Assembly: GCA_964442515.1 (NCBI GenBank)
Contig: CAYUAC010000004.1
Location: 1-37,785, forward strand
DNA: 37,785 bases
Source of the DNA: TCS-49 sp964442515
Lineage (GTDB): Bacteria; Campylobacterota; Campylobacteria; Campylobacterales; Sulfurovaceae
Reading direction: 5' to 3'
A program made the translations under genes and the position numbers. A model generated the notes under the pieces. It saw only the letters and a program-made list of their open reading frames with translations. It had not been told where the DNA came from and made no database searches. Shown here piece by piece: positions 1 through 7,831 of this stretch. Every line of letters starts with the position of its first letter. The stretch's first letter is position 1.

Positions 1-1699
1 GGACAAGACCGGTACCCTCACCCAAAACGAAATGACGGTGGATACCATCTATGCCGGAAAAAATCGCTACAGCCTCACGGGGGTGGGATATAATCCCGCT
101 AACGGCACTTTTACAAGTGACACGTATCAAGAAAACGAAGCGCTGATGCAGACGCTGAAAGCAGGGATGCTGTGCAATGAAGCCAACCTCCTTGAGAAAA
201 AAGGCATATTTACCATCGTCGGCGATCCCACCGAAGCCGCCCTGCTGGTTGCGGCACAAAAGGGAGGGTTGCAAAAGAAACTGCTGCAAAACGATCTTTA
301 TCACATCGATACGCTGGATTTTGATTCCAACACCCAGTACATGGCCAGCTATTACGGGGCCAAAGATGAAACCCACTCCTTAATCTACCTCAAAGGTTCG
401 ATCGAAAAGATATTGCAGCGGTGCAGGTCTATGCTGGATGAAAACGGACGGGAAACGGTGCTGGATAAACAAACGATCCTGCAAGAGGCCCGGAAGATGG
501 CCGCACAGGGCAAGCGGGTACTGGCCTTTGCCTCTATGCACCTGGATACAACCCTCAAAAACATCACCCATGAACGGGTCAGCGGCGATTTGGTTTTTTT
601 GGGACTGCAAGCGATGATCGACCCGCCGAGAAAAGAGGTCAAAGCCGCCGTTCAAAGCTGCCAGAAAGCGGGTATTGACGTCAAAATGATCACCGGCGAT
701 CACAAAATCACTGCCATGGCCATCGCCGAGGAGATCGGCCTGTGCAAAAAAGATAGGGTCCAAGCCCTCAGCGGCGGCGAACTGGAAGCGATGGATGATG
801 CTGCACTGGCCAAAAAACTCAGCGGCGTCTGCGTGTTTGCCAGGGTCACTCCAGCCCAGAAACTGCGCCTGGTACAGCTGCTGCAGGCTGCGGGCAACGT
901 CGTAGCCATGACCGGCGACGGCGTCAACGACGCTCCCGCACTCAAACAGGCCGATATCGGTACGGCCATGGGGATAGCGGGCACGGAGGTGGCAAAAGAA
1001 GCCAGCGACATGATCTTAACCGATGACAATTTTGCCACGATCAGAAACGCCGTCGAAGAGGGCCGAAGCGTTTATGCCAATATCATCAAGTTTATTACGT
1101 GGATACTGCCCACCAACGTGGGGCAGGGTCTGGTTGTCATCTGCGCGGTGGCTTTTGGTTTTGCCCTGCCCCTTTCTGCGGTACAGATTCTGTGGGTAAA
1201 TATGACCACGGCCGTATTTTTGGGCCTCACCCTGGCTTTTGAACCCAAAGAAGAAGGTTTGATGCAGCAGCTACCAAGAAAAAAAGAGGAACCGATCCTG
1301 TCCAAAAACCTGCTCATCCGCGTCATTTACGTGGGAGGTATGCTGCTTTTGTTTTCCTTTTTCGCCTTTTATTTTGTCAAACATGTCCAGAATCTCAGCC
1401 ACGAAACGGCGCAGACTACGGCGGTAAGCATCTTCATCTTCGGGCAGATGCTGTATCTGTTGAACTGCCGTTCGATGCGTTACAGCGTTTTGCAACTGGA
1501 GATACTGTCAAATAAGCCTATGATTGCAGGGATTGTTTTGATGAGTCTTTTACAGCTGCTGTTTATCTACGCGCCGTTTATGCACGTTTTATTTGGCACC
1601 GCACCGATGGGAGCGGCGCAGTGGGGGCTTGTCTTTGGCGCAAGCATACTGTTGCACCTTGTCGTGGAAGCTGAAAAAAAACTGCGCTATTTGGCGTAG
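1..1699 (+). CDS. P2-type cation-transporting ATPase, C-terminal part (5' end outside window)
   Basis: This is an ATP-driven cation pump of the inner membrane, open at the left window edge. The visible 565 residues begin at the phosphorylation motif DKTGT (codon 1 at base 2), so the actuator domain and the first four membrane helices lie outside the window. Seen in order are the P2-typical GDPTE and KGS nucleotide-binding motifs, MITGDHK, the hinge TGDGVNDAPALKQAD, then about six hydrophobic segments (M5-M10). Family knowledge: in Ca2+-ATPases M5 and M6 carry acidic ligands (NVGE and NLVTD). Here the same places read NVGQ and NMTTA, so the transported ion cannot be called Ca2+ with confidence. 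The last 13 bases overlap the convergent RNase Y gene. Family membership is certain; the substrate is not. Confidence 0.93.
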   Translation, partial: DKTGTLTQNEMTVDTIYAGKNRYSLTGVGYNPANGTFTSDTYQENEALMQTLKAGMLCNEANLLEKKGIFTIVGDPTEAALLVAAQKGGLQKKLLQNDLYHIDTLDFDSNTQYMASYYGAKDETHSLIYLKGSIEKILQRCRSMLDENGRETVLDKQTILQEARKMAAQGKRVLAFASMHLDTTLKNITHERVSGDLVFLGLQAMIDPPRKEVKAAVQSCQKAGIDVKMITGDHKITAMAIAEEIGLCKKDRVQALSGGELEAMDDAALAKKLSGVCVFARVTPAQKLRLVQLLQAAGNVVAMTGDGVNDAPALKQADIGTAMGIAGTEVAKEASDMILTDDNFATIRNAVEEGRSVYANIIKFITWILPTNVGQGLVVICAVAFGFALPLSAVQILWVNMTTAVFLGLTLAFEPKEEGLMQQLPRKKEEPILSKNLLIRVIYVGGMLLLFSFFAFYFVKHVQNLSHETAQTTAVSIFIFGQMLYLLNCRSMRYSVLQLEILSNKPMIAGIVLMSLLQLLFIYAPFMHVLFGTAPMGAAQWGLVFGASILLHLVVEAEKKLRYLA

Positions 1700-3243
1700 T
1701 CCACGGCCCGCGTCTCGCGGATAACGGTGACTTTGATTTCCCCCGGATACTGCACGCCGCTTTCTATCTGCTGCGATATCTCTTTGGCAAGGACGCTTGA
1801 TTGATTGTCATCAATAAGGACCGCGTTGGCAAAAACCCGCAGTTCGCGCCCGCCGTCTATAGCGTAGCACTGGATGACGCCCTCTTTTTCCATGGCGATA
1901 TTTTCTATCTCTTTCACCCGTTTTAAAAAGCTCTCCAGTACTTCGCGTCTGGCTCCGGGTCTGGCGGCGCTGAGCGAATCGGCGCTACACACGGCAAAGC
2001 TTTCGACGCTGCTGGCCTCTTCATGGCCGTGGTGAGCATAGATCGCGTTTAACACCACTTCGCCCTCGCCGTAGCGGCGGCACACTTCCGCACCAAGGTC
2101 GACGTGGGTACCTTCATACTCATGTGTTAACGCTTTGCCGATATCATGCAGCAGCCCGGCGCGTTTGGCCATCTTTTCATCCCCGCCCATCTCAGCGGCC
2201 ATAATTCCTGCCAGATGCGCCACTTCAAGACTGTGGCCAAGGGCGTTTTGGCCGTAGCTGGCACGGTATTTGAGTTTGCCGATGAGTTTGGTCAACTCTT
2301 TGTGCATCCGGCCCACGCCCAGATCAAGCACGATCTCTTCACCCTCATCGTAAATCTTTTGTTCAAACTCTTCCTGAACCTTTTGGTGAATCTCTTCGAT
2401 GCGCGCAGGCTGAATACGGCCGTCTTCCAGCAGCAGTTCCAGCGTTTTTGTGGCAATGGCGCGCCGGTAGAGATTGAAGCTGCTTAAAATCACCACACCG
2501 GGGGTATCATCGATAATAACATCCACGCCAAGCAGCATTTCAAGGGTTTTGATATTTCTGCCCTCTTTGCCGATAATACGCCCTTTAAGCTCATCATTGG
2601 GCAGATTGACCACATTGATCAGGCGCTCGGCGGCAAATTCGCCGGCGTACCGGGAAGTGGCCTGGGCCAGGATATAATTGGCGTTTTTCTTGGCTTCCTG
2701 CTGCGCTTTTTTCTCATACCTGCGTACCAGTGCGGAGGTATAGGCTTTATACTCCTGTTCTACCTTGTCGCGAAGCTGGGCCCGGATCTCTTCCTGGGTC
2801 AGTGACGTATGGTTTTGCAATACGTCGATACACTCTTGCAGCTTGTTTTGATACTTTTGCTTCATATTCTCAAGTTCGGCCCGCAGCGCTTTGAGGCGCC
2901 TGGATTCGTTTTGGGCCACGCTTTTTTCATAATCGGCATCCTGGAGTTTTGCCTCAATAGCGTTTTTTTCCCGCTCCAGCCTGCTTTTTTTGCGCGCAAA
3001 ATCATCTTTGAGCCTGAGCAGTTCATTATCAAACTGCTCTTTGAGTTCTACCTCTTTTTCTTTGAGTTTGTATTTGGCGTCTTTGAGCAAAAGCGTCGCT
3101 TCATGTTCGATAACTTTTGCCTTGGCCTTGGCGTTTGCTTCATATATATCATGTTTTGATCGTTCGTGGTTTCTGGTGAGGTAAAAACTTGCCGCCGCGC
3201 TCGCGCCGGCACTTACCCCGACCACTGCTATTTCTAATAACAC
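1687..3243 (-). CDS. rny: Ribonuclease Y
   Basis: Membrane-anchored endoribonuclease that starts mRNA decay. From the proposed start the 518 residues show one N-terminal transmembrane helix, a long charged coiled coil (about residues 30-190), a KH RNA-binding domain (GRIIGKEGRN near 221-230) and an HD metal-dependent hydrolase domain (LLHDIGK, HD at 366-367, then HHGHEE). This is the full domain order and usual length of RNase Y. I chose the GTG at 3243 because AGAGGA sits 7 bases ahead of it and the membrane helix follows directly. An upstream in-frame GTG at 3294 (535 aa) has no ribosome binding site. The 5' end overlaps the upstream cyclo-ligase gene by 95 bp, and the 3' end overlaps the convergent ATPase gene. 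Confidence 0.95.
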   Translation of the reverse strand: MLLEIAVVGVSAGASAAASFYLTRNHERSKHDIYEANAKAKAKVIEHEATLLLKDAKYKLKEKEVELKEQFDNELLRLKDDFARKKSRLEREKNAIEAKLQDADYEKSVAQNESRRLKALRAELENMKQKYQNKLQECIDVLQNHTSLTQEEIRAQLRDKVEQEYKAYTSALVRRYEKKAQQEAKKNANYILAQATSRYAGEFAAERLINVVNLPNDELKGRIIGKEGRNIKTLEMLLGVDVIIDDTPGVVILSSFNLYRRAIATKTLELLLEDGRIQPARIEEIHQKVQEEFEQKIYDEGEEIVLDLGVGRMHKELTKLIGKLKYRASYGQNALGHSLEVAHLAGIMAAEMGGDEKMAKRAGLLHDIGKALTHEYEGTHVDLGAEVCRRYGEGEVVLNAIYAHHGHEEASSVESFAVCSADSLSAARPGARREVLESFLKRVKEIENIAMEKEGVIQCYAIDGGRELRVFANAVLIDDNQSSVLAKEISQQIESGVQYPGEIKVTVIRETRAVDYAK

Positions 3244-3787
3244 TTCTGATTCCTCTGTAATAGGTATTGTCAGGAGTGATAAAGATATCGGCACTGATAT
3301 CGTGCGAGTCGGTTATCTTTTCTTTGCTTATACAGGGGGTGTTTTGGACAAACAGGGTAAAGGGACGGTATCCAAGCCGCTGATAAAAACGGTCATACAT
3401 CCCCTTGCCAAACCCGACTCTTTTGCAATCTTTATCCACTCCAAGTACCGGCACCACGGCAAGATCGATCTTGGCTCTGCTTGCCTGGCCCCGGGGTTCG
3501 TAAATACCGAAACGGTTTCTGGCAAGCGGCAGCGAAAACTTTACCGCCGCAAAACTTTTGCCCGTAACTTTCGGTACAAGTACTGTTCTGTTTTTTCGTA
3601 AACTGTAGATCAAAGGCATCATATCAGGTTCCAAAGGCATCGGCAGATAGAGTAATATAACCCGTGCGTTGTGGTATTGAATAACTTTTTTTATTTTTTT
3701 TGCCGTTTTCATCCCCCCTTTTACGCGGGGATTTACCTTTGAAAGCTTTTGCCTACACTTTGATCGAAACGCTTTTTTTTTATCCAA
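3149..3787 (-). CDS. 5-formyltetrahydrofolate cyclo-ligase (MTHFS family)
   Basis: Cytoplasmic enzyme that converts 5-formyl-THF plus ATP to 5,10-methenyl-THF, returning a dead-end folate to one-carbon metabolism. Family signatures in the 212 residues are LLYLPMPLEPD, LVPKV, RFGIYEP, VPVLGVD and the nucleotide/folate motif GFGKGMYDRF. The start is a TTG; it gives the N-terminus MDKKKAFRSKCRQKL, which resembles Campylobacter homologues from memory, and AAGAGA lies just upstream. The last ~35 residues (after DIFITP) form a basic tail read through the start of rny; family members usually end near this point, so the tail may be only a read-through of the overlap. The pairing with rny is conserved in the phylum. 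Confidence 0.9.
   Translation of the reverse strand: MDKKKAFRSKCRQKLSKVNPRVKGGMKTAKKIKKVIQYHNARVILLYLPMPLEPDMMPLIYSLRKNRTVLVPKVTGKSFAAVKFSLPLARNRFGIYEPRGQASRAKIDLAVVPVLGVDKDCKRVGFGKGMYDRFYQRLGYRPFTLFVQNTPCISKEKITDSHDISADIFITPDNTYYRGIRSVIRNSSGRGKCRRERGGKFLPHQKPRTIKT
3251..3256 (-). promoter_or_regulatory. Ribosome binding site deciding the rny start
   Basis: AGAGGA on the minus strand, 7 bases ahead of the GTG at 3243. It lies inside the 3' end of the cyclo-ligase gene. No comparable site precedes the alternative GTG at 3294. Confidence 0.6.
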
Positions 3788-3840
3788 AACTGTCTCTTAT
3801 CAATTTTTTAATACAATTGCACTTTACAAATTGCATTTAC

Positions 3841-3848
3841 ATTATAAC
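3841..3848. promoter_or_regulatory. Overlapping divergent -10 elements (cyclo-ligase / TlpA-like gene)
   Basis: The 8-mer ATTATAAC reads TATAAC on the plus strand (3843-3848) and TATAAT on the minus strand (3841-3846). It lies 17 bases before the plus-strand start codon and about 54 before the minus-strand start. No convincing -35 hexamer is visible, as is common for Campylobacterota sigma-70 promoters. Confidence 0.45.
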
Positions 3849-3864
3849 AAAAAGGAACGAATTT

Positions 3865-4422
3865 ATGAAACGACTCACGATAACAGCACTTTTGGGCTCA
3901 ATGCTTCTTTTGGGCGGCTGCGATGACAAAGAGGGACTTAGCAAAGTCGACAAAGACAGTAAGCAAAGCAGCGCCGTTACCTACGATCTGGCCGACCCCA
4001 GAGGCCAGAAACTCACCGTCACCGAAACCGACGAATTGGATTTTGGGCACGACAAACCCTATACGCTTGTGGTTTTCTGGGCGACGTGGTGCCCGCCGTG
4101 TAAAGCCGAAATCCCGCATCTGACCGACATTCAAAGCAGTTACGACAATGTCACAATCATTGCCAGCCTGGTCGAACAGGACAAGCCAGACAGCGAACTG
4201 CTTGAGTTTATGGATGAATACGAAATGGGATATTTTGTCAGCAACACCGACGATGATTACGCACTAAGCAAAAAGATAGCGGGCAAGATCGGCATCGGAG
4301 AGATTAAAACGATCCCCACCATGGCACTGTTTAAAAACGGCCAATACGTCAGCCACTGGGTCGGGCCCGTTCCGCCGGAAATGATTACAAGCAAGCTTGA
4401 AACAGACGGAGAAAAAGAATAA
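3865..4422 (+). CDS. TlpA-like thioredoxin-fold lipoprotein
   Basis: Likely an envelope-anchored thiol:disulfide reductase. The 185 residues start with a lipoprotein signal peptide whose lipobox LGGC puts the lipidated cysteine at residue 19, then a ~40-residue linker and a thioredoxin fold with the redox site WCPPC (Cys76, Cys79) in the usual context FWATWCPPCKAEIPHL and the cis-proline loop IPTMALFKNG. WCPPC is typical of TlpA/ResA/CcmG-type reductases that keep apocytochrome or other periplasmic cysteines reduced; the specific partner is not shown by the sequence. The start is the ATG behind AAAGGAA. The stop overlaps the ftsY start (TAATG), so the two genes are probably translated together. 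A thioredoxin-like gene next to ftsY is also known in C. jejuni. Confidence 0.88.
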   Translation: MKRLTITALLGSMLLLGGCDDKEGLSKVDKDSKQSSAVTYDLADPRGQKLTVTETDELDFGHDKPYTLVVFWATWCPPCKAEIPHLTDIQSSYDNVTIIASLVEQDKPDSELLEFMDEYEMGYFVSNTDDDYALSKKIAGKIGIGEIKTIPTMALFKNGQYVSHWVGPVPPEMITSKLETDGEKE

Positions 4423-5288
4423 TGTTCGGCTTTTTTAAAAAAGGCTTAAAGAAAACAAACGACGCCATCAAGGAGGTCGTTCCCAAAAAACAGAGCAAAC
4501 TCGATATCGATACGGTCGAAGATCTGCTGCTTGAAGCGGATATGAGTTACGAACTGGTTGAAAACGTTATCAACGGACTGCCGCAGACGGTCAACCGCGT
4601 GCAGCTTTTCAATTCGCTGATTTCGCTTTTTATCTATGAACCAAAAGAGAAAAACAGCGACGCTAAACCCTTTGTGGAAATGATTATCGGCGTCAACGGC
4701 GCAGGCAAAACAACCACGATCGCCAAACTCGCCCAGCGCTACAAAAACAGTGGACAAAAAGTCATGCTGGGCGCGGGTGATACCTTTCGCGCCGCCGCGA
4801 TCGAACAGCTTAGCAAATGGAGTGAGCGTATCGACGTACCGGTGGTAAGCACCAAACACGGCCATGATCCAAGTGCCGTGGTATACGATACGATCCTTTC
4901 GGCCAAAGCCAAGGGGTTTGACAACGTTATCATCGATACCGCCGGCCGACTGCACAACCACGCCAATTTATCCAATGAGCTGCAAAAGATGGCCAGGGTC
5001 AGCAACAAGGCGATGGAGGGTGCCCCGCACCGAAAGCTTTTGATCTTAGACGGTACCCAGGGCAGCTCCACGATCAACCAGGCCAGACAGTTTGATGAGA
5101 TCGTGGGTGTTGACGGAATCATCATTACCAAGCTTGACGGTACGGCCAAAGGCGGATCGCTTTTTACGATCGCACAGGAGTTGGCCCTGCCCATCTACTA
5201 CGTGGGCATGGGTGAAAAAGCCGAGGATTTGACCCCTTTTGATCCAAAGGAGTTTGTCAACGCTATCTTGGATGAGGTTTTTGCGTAA
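4422..5288 (+). CDS. ftsY: Signal recognition particle receptor FtsY
   Basis: SRP receptor GTPase that delivers ribosome-nascent-chain complexes to the Sec translocon at the inner membrane. The 288 residues contain a short N-domain (about 1-80) and the G domain: P-loop GVNGAGKT (90-97), GAGDTFRAAAIEQL, DTAGR (172-176), TKLDG (236-240) and the C-terminal YVGMGEKAEDLTPFDP signature. The long acidic A-domain of E. coli FtsY is missing, as is usual in this phylum; a short amphipathic start (MFGFFKKGLKK) probably does the membrane binding. It is translationally coupled to the upstream lipoprotein gene. It ends exactly one base before the convergent dnaX gene, leaving no room for a separate terminator. 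Confidence 0.97.
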   Translation: MFGFFKKGLKKTNDAIKEVVPKKQSKLDIDTVEDLLLEADMSYELVENVINGLPQTVNRVQLFNSLISLFIYEPKEKNSDAKPFVEMIIGVNGAGKTTTIAKLAQRYKNSGQKVMLGAGDTFRAAAIEQLSKWSERIDVPVVSTKHGHDPSAVVYDTILSAKAKGFDNVIIDTAGRLHNHANLSNELQKMARVSNKAMEGAPHRKLLILDGTQGSSTINQARQFDEIVGVDGIIITKLDGTAKGGSLFTIAQELALPIYYVGMGEKAEDLTPFDPKEFVNAILDEVFA

Positions 5289-6869
5289 TCACACTTTTGG
5301 CTGAATCTTGATCTTTTCGGGTTTGAAAAGCTGCGCAGCCTTGGCGACCATCGGGGCTTTGACAATCTGTTTTGGATCAATCTCCCTGGAAGCTTCGGTC
5401 TCTTGAAGATCGCTGTTTTCTTCCATGCAGCTGCTGCCTCCCTGCCCCGAATCGTCACTGTTTTGTGTCTCTTTGTTTGCTTTGTCACCGCTTTGGTCTT
5501 TATTGACCTTTACGACCTTGACGGGGCCAAATATCTCTTTGATAAAGCCTTTGATAATACTATAGCTTTGGGCCAGTTCGTTTTGGCATCTCCCCTGCGC
5601 GTTTGACACCCAGTGAATTTCATCTTCGTCATGGGAAACATATTCGATGCTTTCCTCAAAACAGCGCCCCAGTTCGTAATCCCGGTCATAAATGCTTTGC
5701 TTAAGCTTTTCAAACGGATGCGCAGCCGCCTTTGGCGCGGGTTCGCTTTTTTCCTCCGGAGTGTCGTTTCCAGGCGTTGAAACAGCCGGATTTGAATTTT
5801 GTCCGGTTGTGATCGAACGTTCAAGTTCTGCTATCATTTCATCGATATCTTTGATACTGACTGCTTCTATCATTTTAAACAGGCTCAGCGACAGAACAAA
5901 CTCTTCGTCGCTGCCAAGATGCAGCAGCTGTTTACCCTCTGATATGACACGGAAAAAACGCTCTATGATCATGGGCGTAAGCATCTTATCGTCTTCAAAC
6001 AGTTTTTCATGCAGATAGATGCTGAGCTGATCTAAAATCATACCCGCTTCATATTCGCTGTAGCGGGCAATAAAGTTTTTCACCCCCTCTTTGTCTCTTT
6101 GCATAACAGTTCCAACAAGCCCCTCAATCGCCTTTGGATCGATGATACCAAGCATTTTTGTCACCACCGCGTCATCCACGCTGCCCTGGGCGTACACGAT
6201 AGCCTGGTCAAGCAGCGTCAGCGTATCGCGAAGGGAACCGCCTCCGCTTCTGGCAAGCATCTGCAGCGCGCTTTTTTCAAAAGTAACACCCTCCCGGTTG
6301 CAGATATGTTCCAGATGCGCCAGAACCAAAGAAGCCGAAATCTTTTTAAAGCGAAAGTGCTGTGAACGGCTGAGTATGGTTGCGGGCACCTTTAAAGGAT
6401 CGGTGGTGGCCAGGATGAATTTAACAAAGGAGGGAGGTTCTTCCAATGTTTTCAACAGCGCGTTAAAGGCTTCATTGGTGAGCATATGGACCTCATCGAT
6501 GATAAAGATTTTAAACCGCCCCATGGAAGGTTTGTACTTGGTATGTTCAATAAGTTCTCTGATATCATCAATTTTCCTGTTGCTTGCCGCGTCCATTTCG
6601 ATAATATCAATATGCTTGGCCCCGTCAGCCGCCCTGCAGTGTTCACACTGACCGCAGGGGTGGGCGCTGATCCCGTTTTCGCACAAAAGCGCCTTGGCAA
6701 AGATGCGCGCGGTAGAGGTTTTGCCGCTGCCCCGCAGTCCCGAAAAGAGATACGCGTGGCTCAGACGGTCCTGGCTTAACGCCTGGCTCAGCGTCTGAGA
6801 AACGCTTTCCTGGCCGATAAGATCTTCAAATACACGGGGTCGATACCGCCTCGCTAACGCTTCACTCAT
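5289..6869 (-). CDS. dnaX: DNA polymerase III subunits gamma/tau
   Basis: Clamp-loader ATPase of the replisome. The 526 residues begin with RRYRP and carry Walker A GLRGSGKTS (44-52), a zinc module (C63, then C72, C75, C78), Walker B IIDEVHML (123-130) and the sensor/arginine-finger region ATTDPLKVPATILSRSQ. Domain III ends near residue 350, followed by a low-complexity Pro/Ala/Glu linker and a ~140-residue tail that would be the tau-specific part. The linker contains GGAGG followed by six A at codons 372-374; a -1 shift there would end the protein 12 codons later, giving a gamma-like 386-residue product (inference, see findings). The ATG follows AGGAGAG. Its start overlaps murI by 8 bp. Confidence 0.96.
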   Translation of the reverse strand: MSEALARRYRPRVFEDLIGQESVSQTLSQALSQDRLSHAYLFSGLRGSGKTSTARIFAKALLCENGISAHPCGQCEHCRAADGAKHIDIIEMDAASNRKIDDIRELIEHTKYKPSMGRFKIFIIDEVHMLTNEAFNALLKTLEEPPSFVKFILATTDPLKVPATILSRSQHFRFKKISASLVLAHLEHICNREGVTFEKSALQMLARSGGGSLRDTLTLLDQAIVYAQGSVDDAVVTKMLGIIDPKAIEGLVGTVMQRDKEGVKNFIARYSEYEAGMILDQLSIYLHEKLFEDDKMLTPMIIERFFRVISEGKQLLHLGSDEEFVLSLSLFKMIEAVSIKDIDEMIAELERSITTGQNSNPAVSTPGNDTPEEKSEPAPKAAAHPFEKLKQSIYDRDYELGRCFEESIEYVSHDEDEIHWVSNAQGRCQNELAQSYSIIKGFIKEIFGPVKVVKVNKDQSGDKANKETQNSDDSGQGGSSCMEENSDLQETEASREIDPKQIVKAPMVAKAAQLFKPEKIKIQPKV

Positions 6870-7623
6870 ACATCTCTCCTAACCACGATTTTGCTATTGC
6901 TTTCAATCCGCCCGGATTTTCCGAGGCAAAAAATTGCACGCGCGCCCTGCTTTGCTGCCGGCAGTCAAACCGCTGCAGCAGATAGGTCGCGATTGCGTCT
7001 CCGGAGTGTATCATTTTCGCGCTGTGAGCAAAATAAGAATTGATGCGTTCCTGCAGCAGCGGGAAATGGGTGCAGCCCAGAATGACGGCTTTTGGACTGA
7101 TATCTTGAAAATAGTGTTTCATCGTCTCCTCAACGATGGGACCGTTTAAAATGCGCTCTTCCACCAAAGAAACAAACAGCCCCGTTGCCATTGCCTCGAC
7201 ATTGCTGTAACCAAGCTTTTGCAGCTGGGTTTGGTAGGAACGGCTGTTGACCGTGGCGTTGGTACCAAGGATCAAAACATGGTCTTTTTTATTTTGCACC
7301 ACCGAACGAAGCGCCAGGACGCCGGGTTCGACCACGCCGATGATTTCACAGTCGCTTTGTTCGCGCATCTCTTCAAGGGCGTACGCGCTGACGGTGTTGC
7401 ACGCAACGATCAGCAGGTCGATGTCAAAGTTTTTAAAAAACTCCAGCGCTTCCAGGCCGTAGCGGATAATCGTGTTTTTATCCTTGATCCCGTATGGCAC
7501 CCTGGCGGTGTCTCCGTAATAGACTATTTCTTCAAAAAGGTCGTTTTCAAGCAGGCTTTTGACGACGCTGAGACCGCCCGCGCCGCTGTCAAACACCCCT
7601 ATTTTTTTAATTTTTTTTGTCAT
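6862..7623 (-). CDS. murI: Glutamate racemase
   Basis: Cofactor-independent enzyme that makes D-glutamate for peptidoglycan. The 253 residues show the family motifs IGVFDSGAGG (first catalytic Asp at 12), YYGDTARVPYG, VACNT with catalytic Cys75 and GCTHFPLL with catalytic Cys184. I took the ATG that gives MTKKIKKIGVFDSG; a TTG 22 codons upstream would add a lysine-rich stretch that only mirrors the end of ccoS read in another frame. The ATG lies 17 bp inside the 3' end of ccoS, and the stop overlaps the dnaX start, so translation in this run is tightly coupled. Confidence 0.96.
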   Translation of the reverse strand: MTKKIKKIGVFDSGAGGLSVVKSLLENDLFEEIVYYGDTARVPYGIKDKNTIIRYGLEALEFFKNFDIDLLIVACNTVSAYALEEMREQSDCEIIGVVEPGVLALRSVVQNKKDHVLILGTNATVNSRSYQTQLQKLGYSNVEAMATGLFVSLVEERILNGPIVEETMKHYFQDISPKAVILGCTHFPLLQERINSYFAHSAKMIHSGDAIATYLLQRFDCRQQSRARVQFFASENPGGLKAIAKSWLGEMYE

Positions 7624-7822
7624 CTTTTTTCTTTGTTTTTTCTTTCTGCTGTTTGTGCGCGGCGTCGTTGAGTTCTTCTTCCCCGTCAAAGAGCACGCCC
7701 TGCATCATCTTGTCTTTATCGTCAAACTGGCCGGTCTTGAGTCCCCAGACAAAGGCGATCAACCCCAGACCGCCCAGAAAGAGTGAAACGCTTATCATCA
7801 ATACCAGCGTAATAGAATCCAT
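7607..7822 (-). CDS. ccoS: Cytochrome cbb3 oxidase maturation protein CcoS
   Basis: Small inner-membrane protein needed to insert cofactors into cbb3-type cytochrome c oxidase. The 71 residues have one N-terminal membrane helix (about 5-27) followed by the family signature GLKTGQFDD and a lysine-rich cytoplasmic tail. Its ATG is preceded by AAGGAGAG and lies 9 bp behind ccoI. The oxidase structural genes (ccoNOQP) are not in the window. The tail ends in runs of Lys/Asp encoded by A-rich DNA that also serves as the weak leader of murI. Confidence 0.92.
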   Translation of the reverse strand: MDSITLVLMISVSLFLGGLGLIAFVWGLKTGQFDDKDKMMQGVLFDGEEELNDAAHKQQKEKTKKKDDKKN

Positions 7823-7831
7823 CGCCTCTCC

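Noticed and set aside
5510..5824. Second frame (+1) of the dnaX tau tail, 104 codons on the minus strand
   Set aside because: Very basic, low-complexity protein from a codon-biased linker; the real tau frame continues intact through this region.
6091..6651. 186-codon open frame on the plus strand inside dnaX
   Set aside because: Antisense to the most conserved part of dnaX; Ser-rich composition and no supporting ribosome binding site or family motif.
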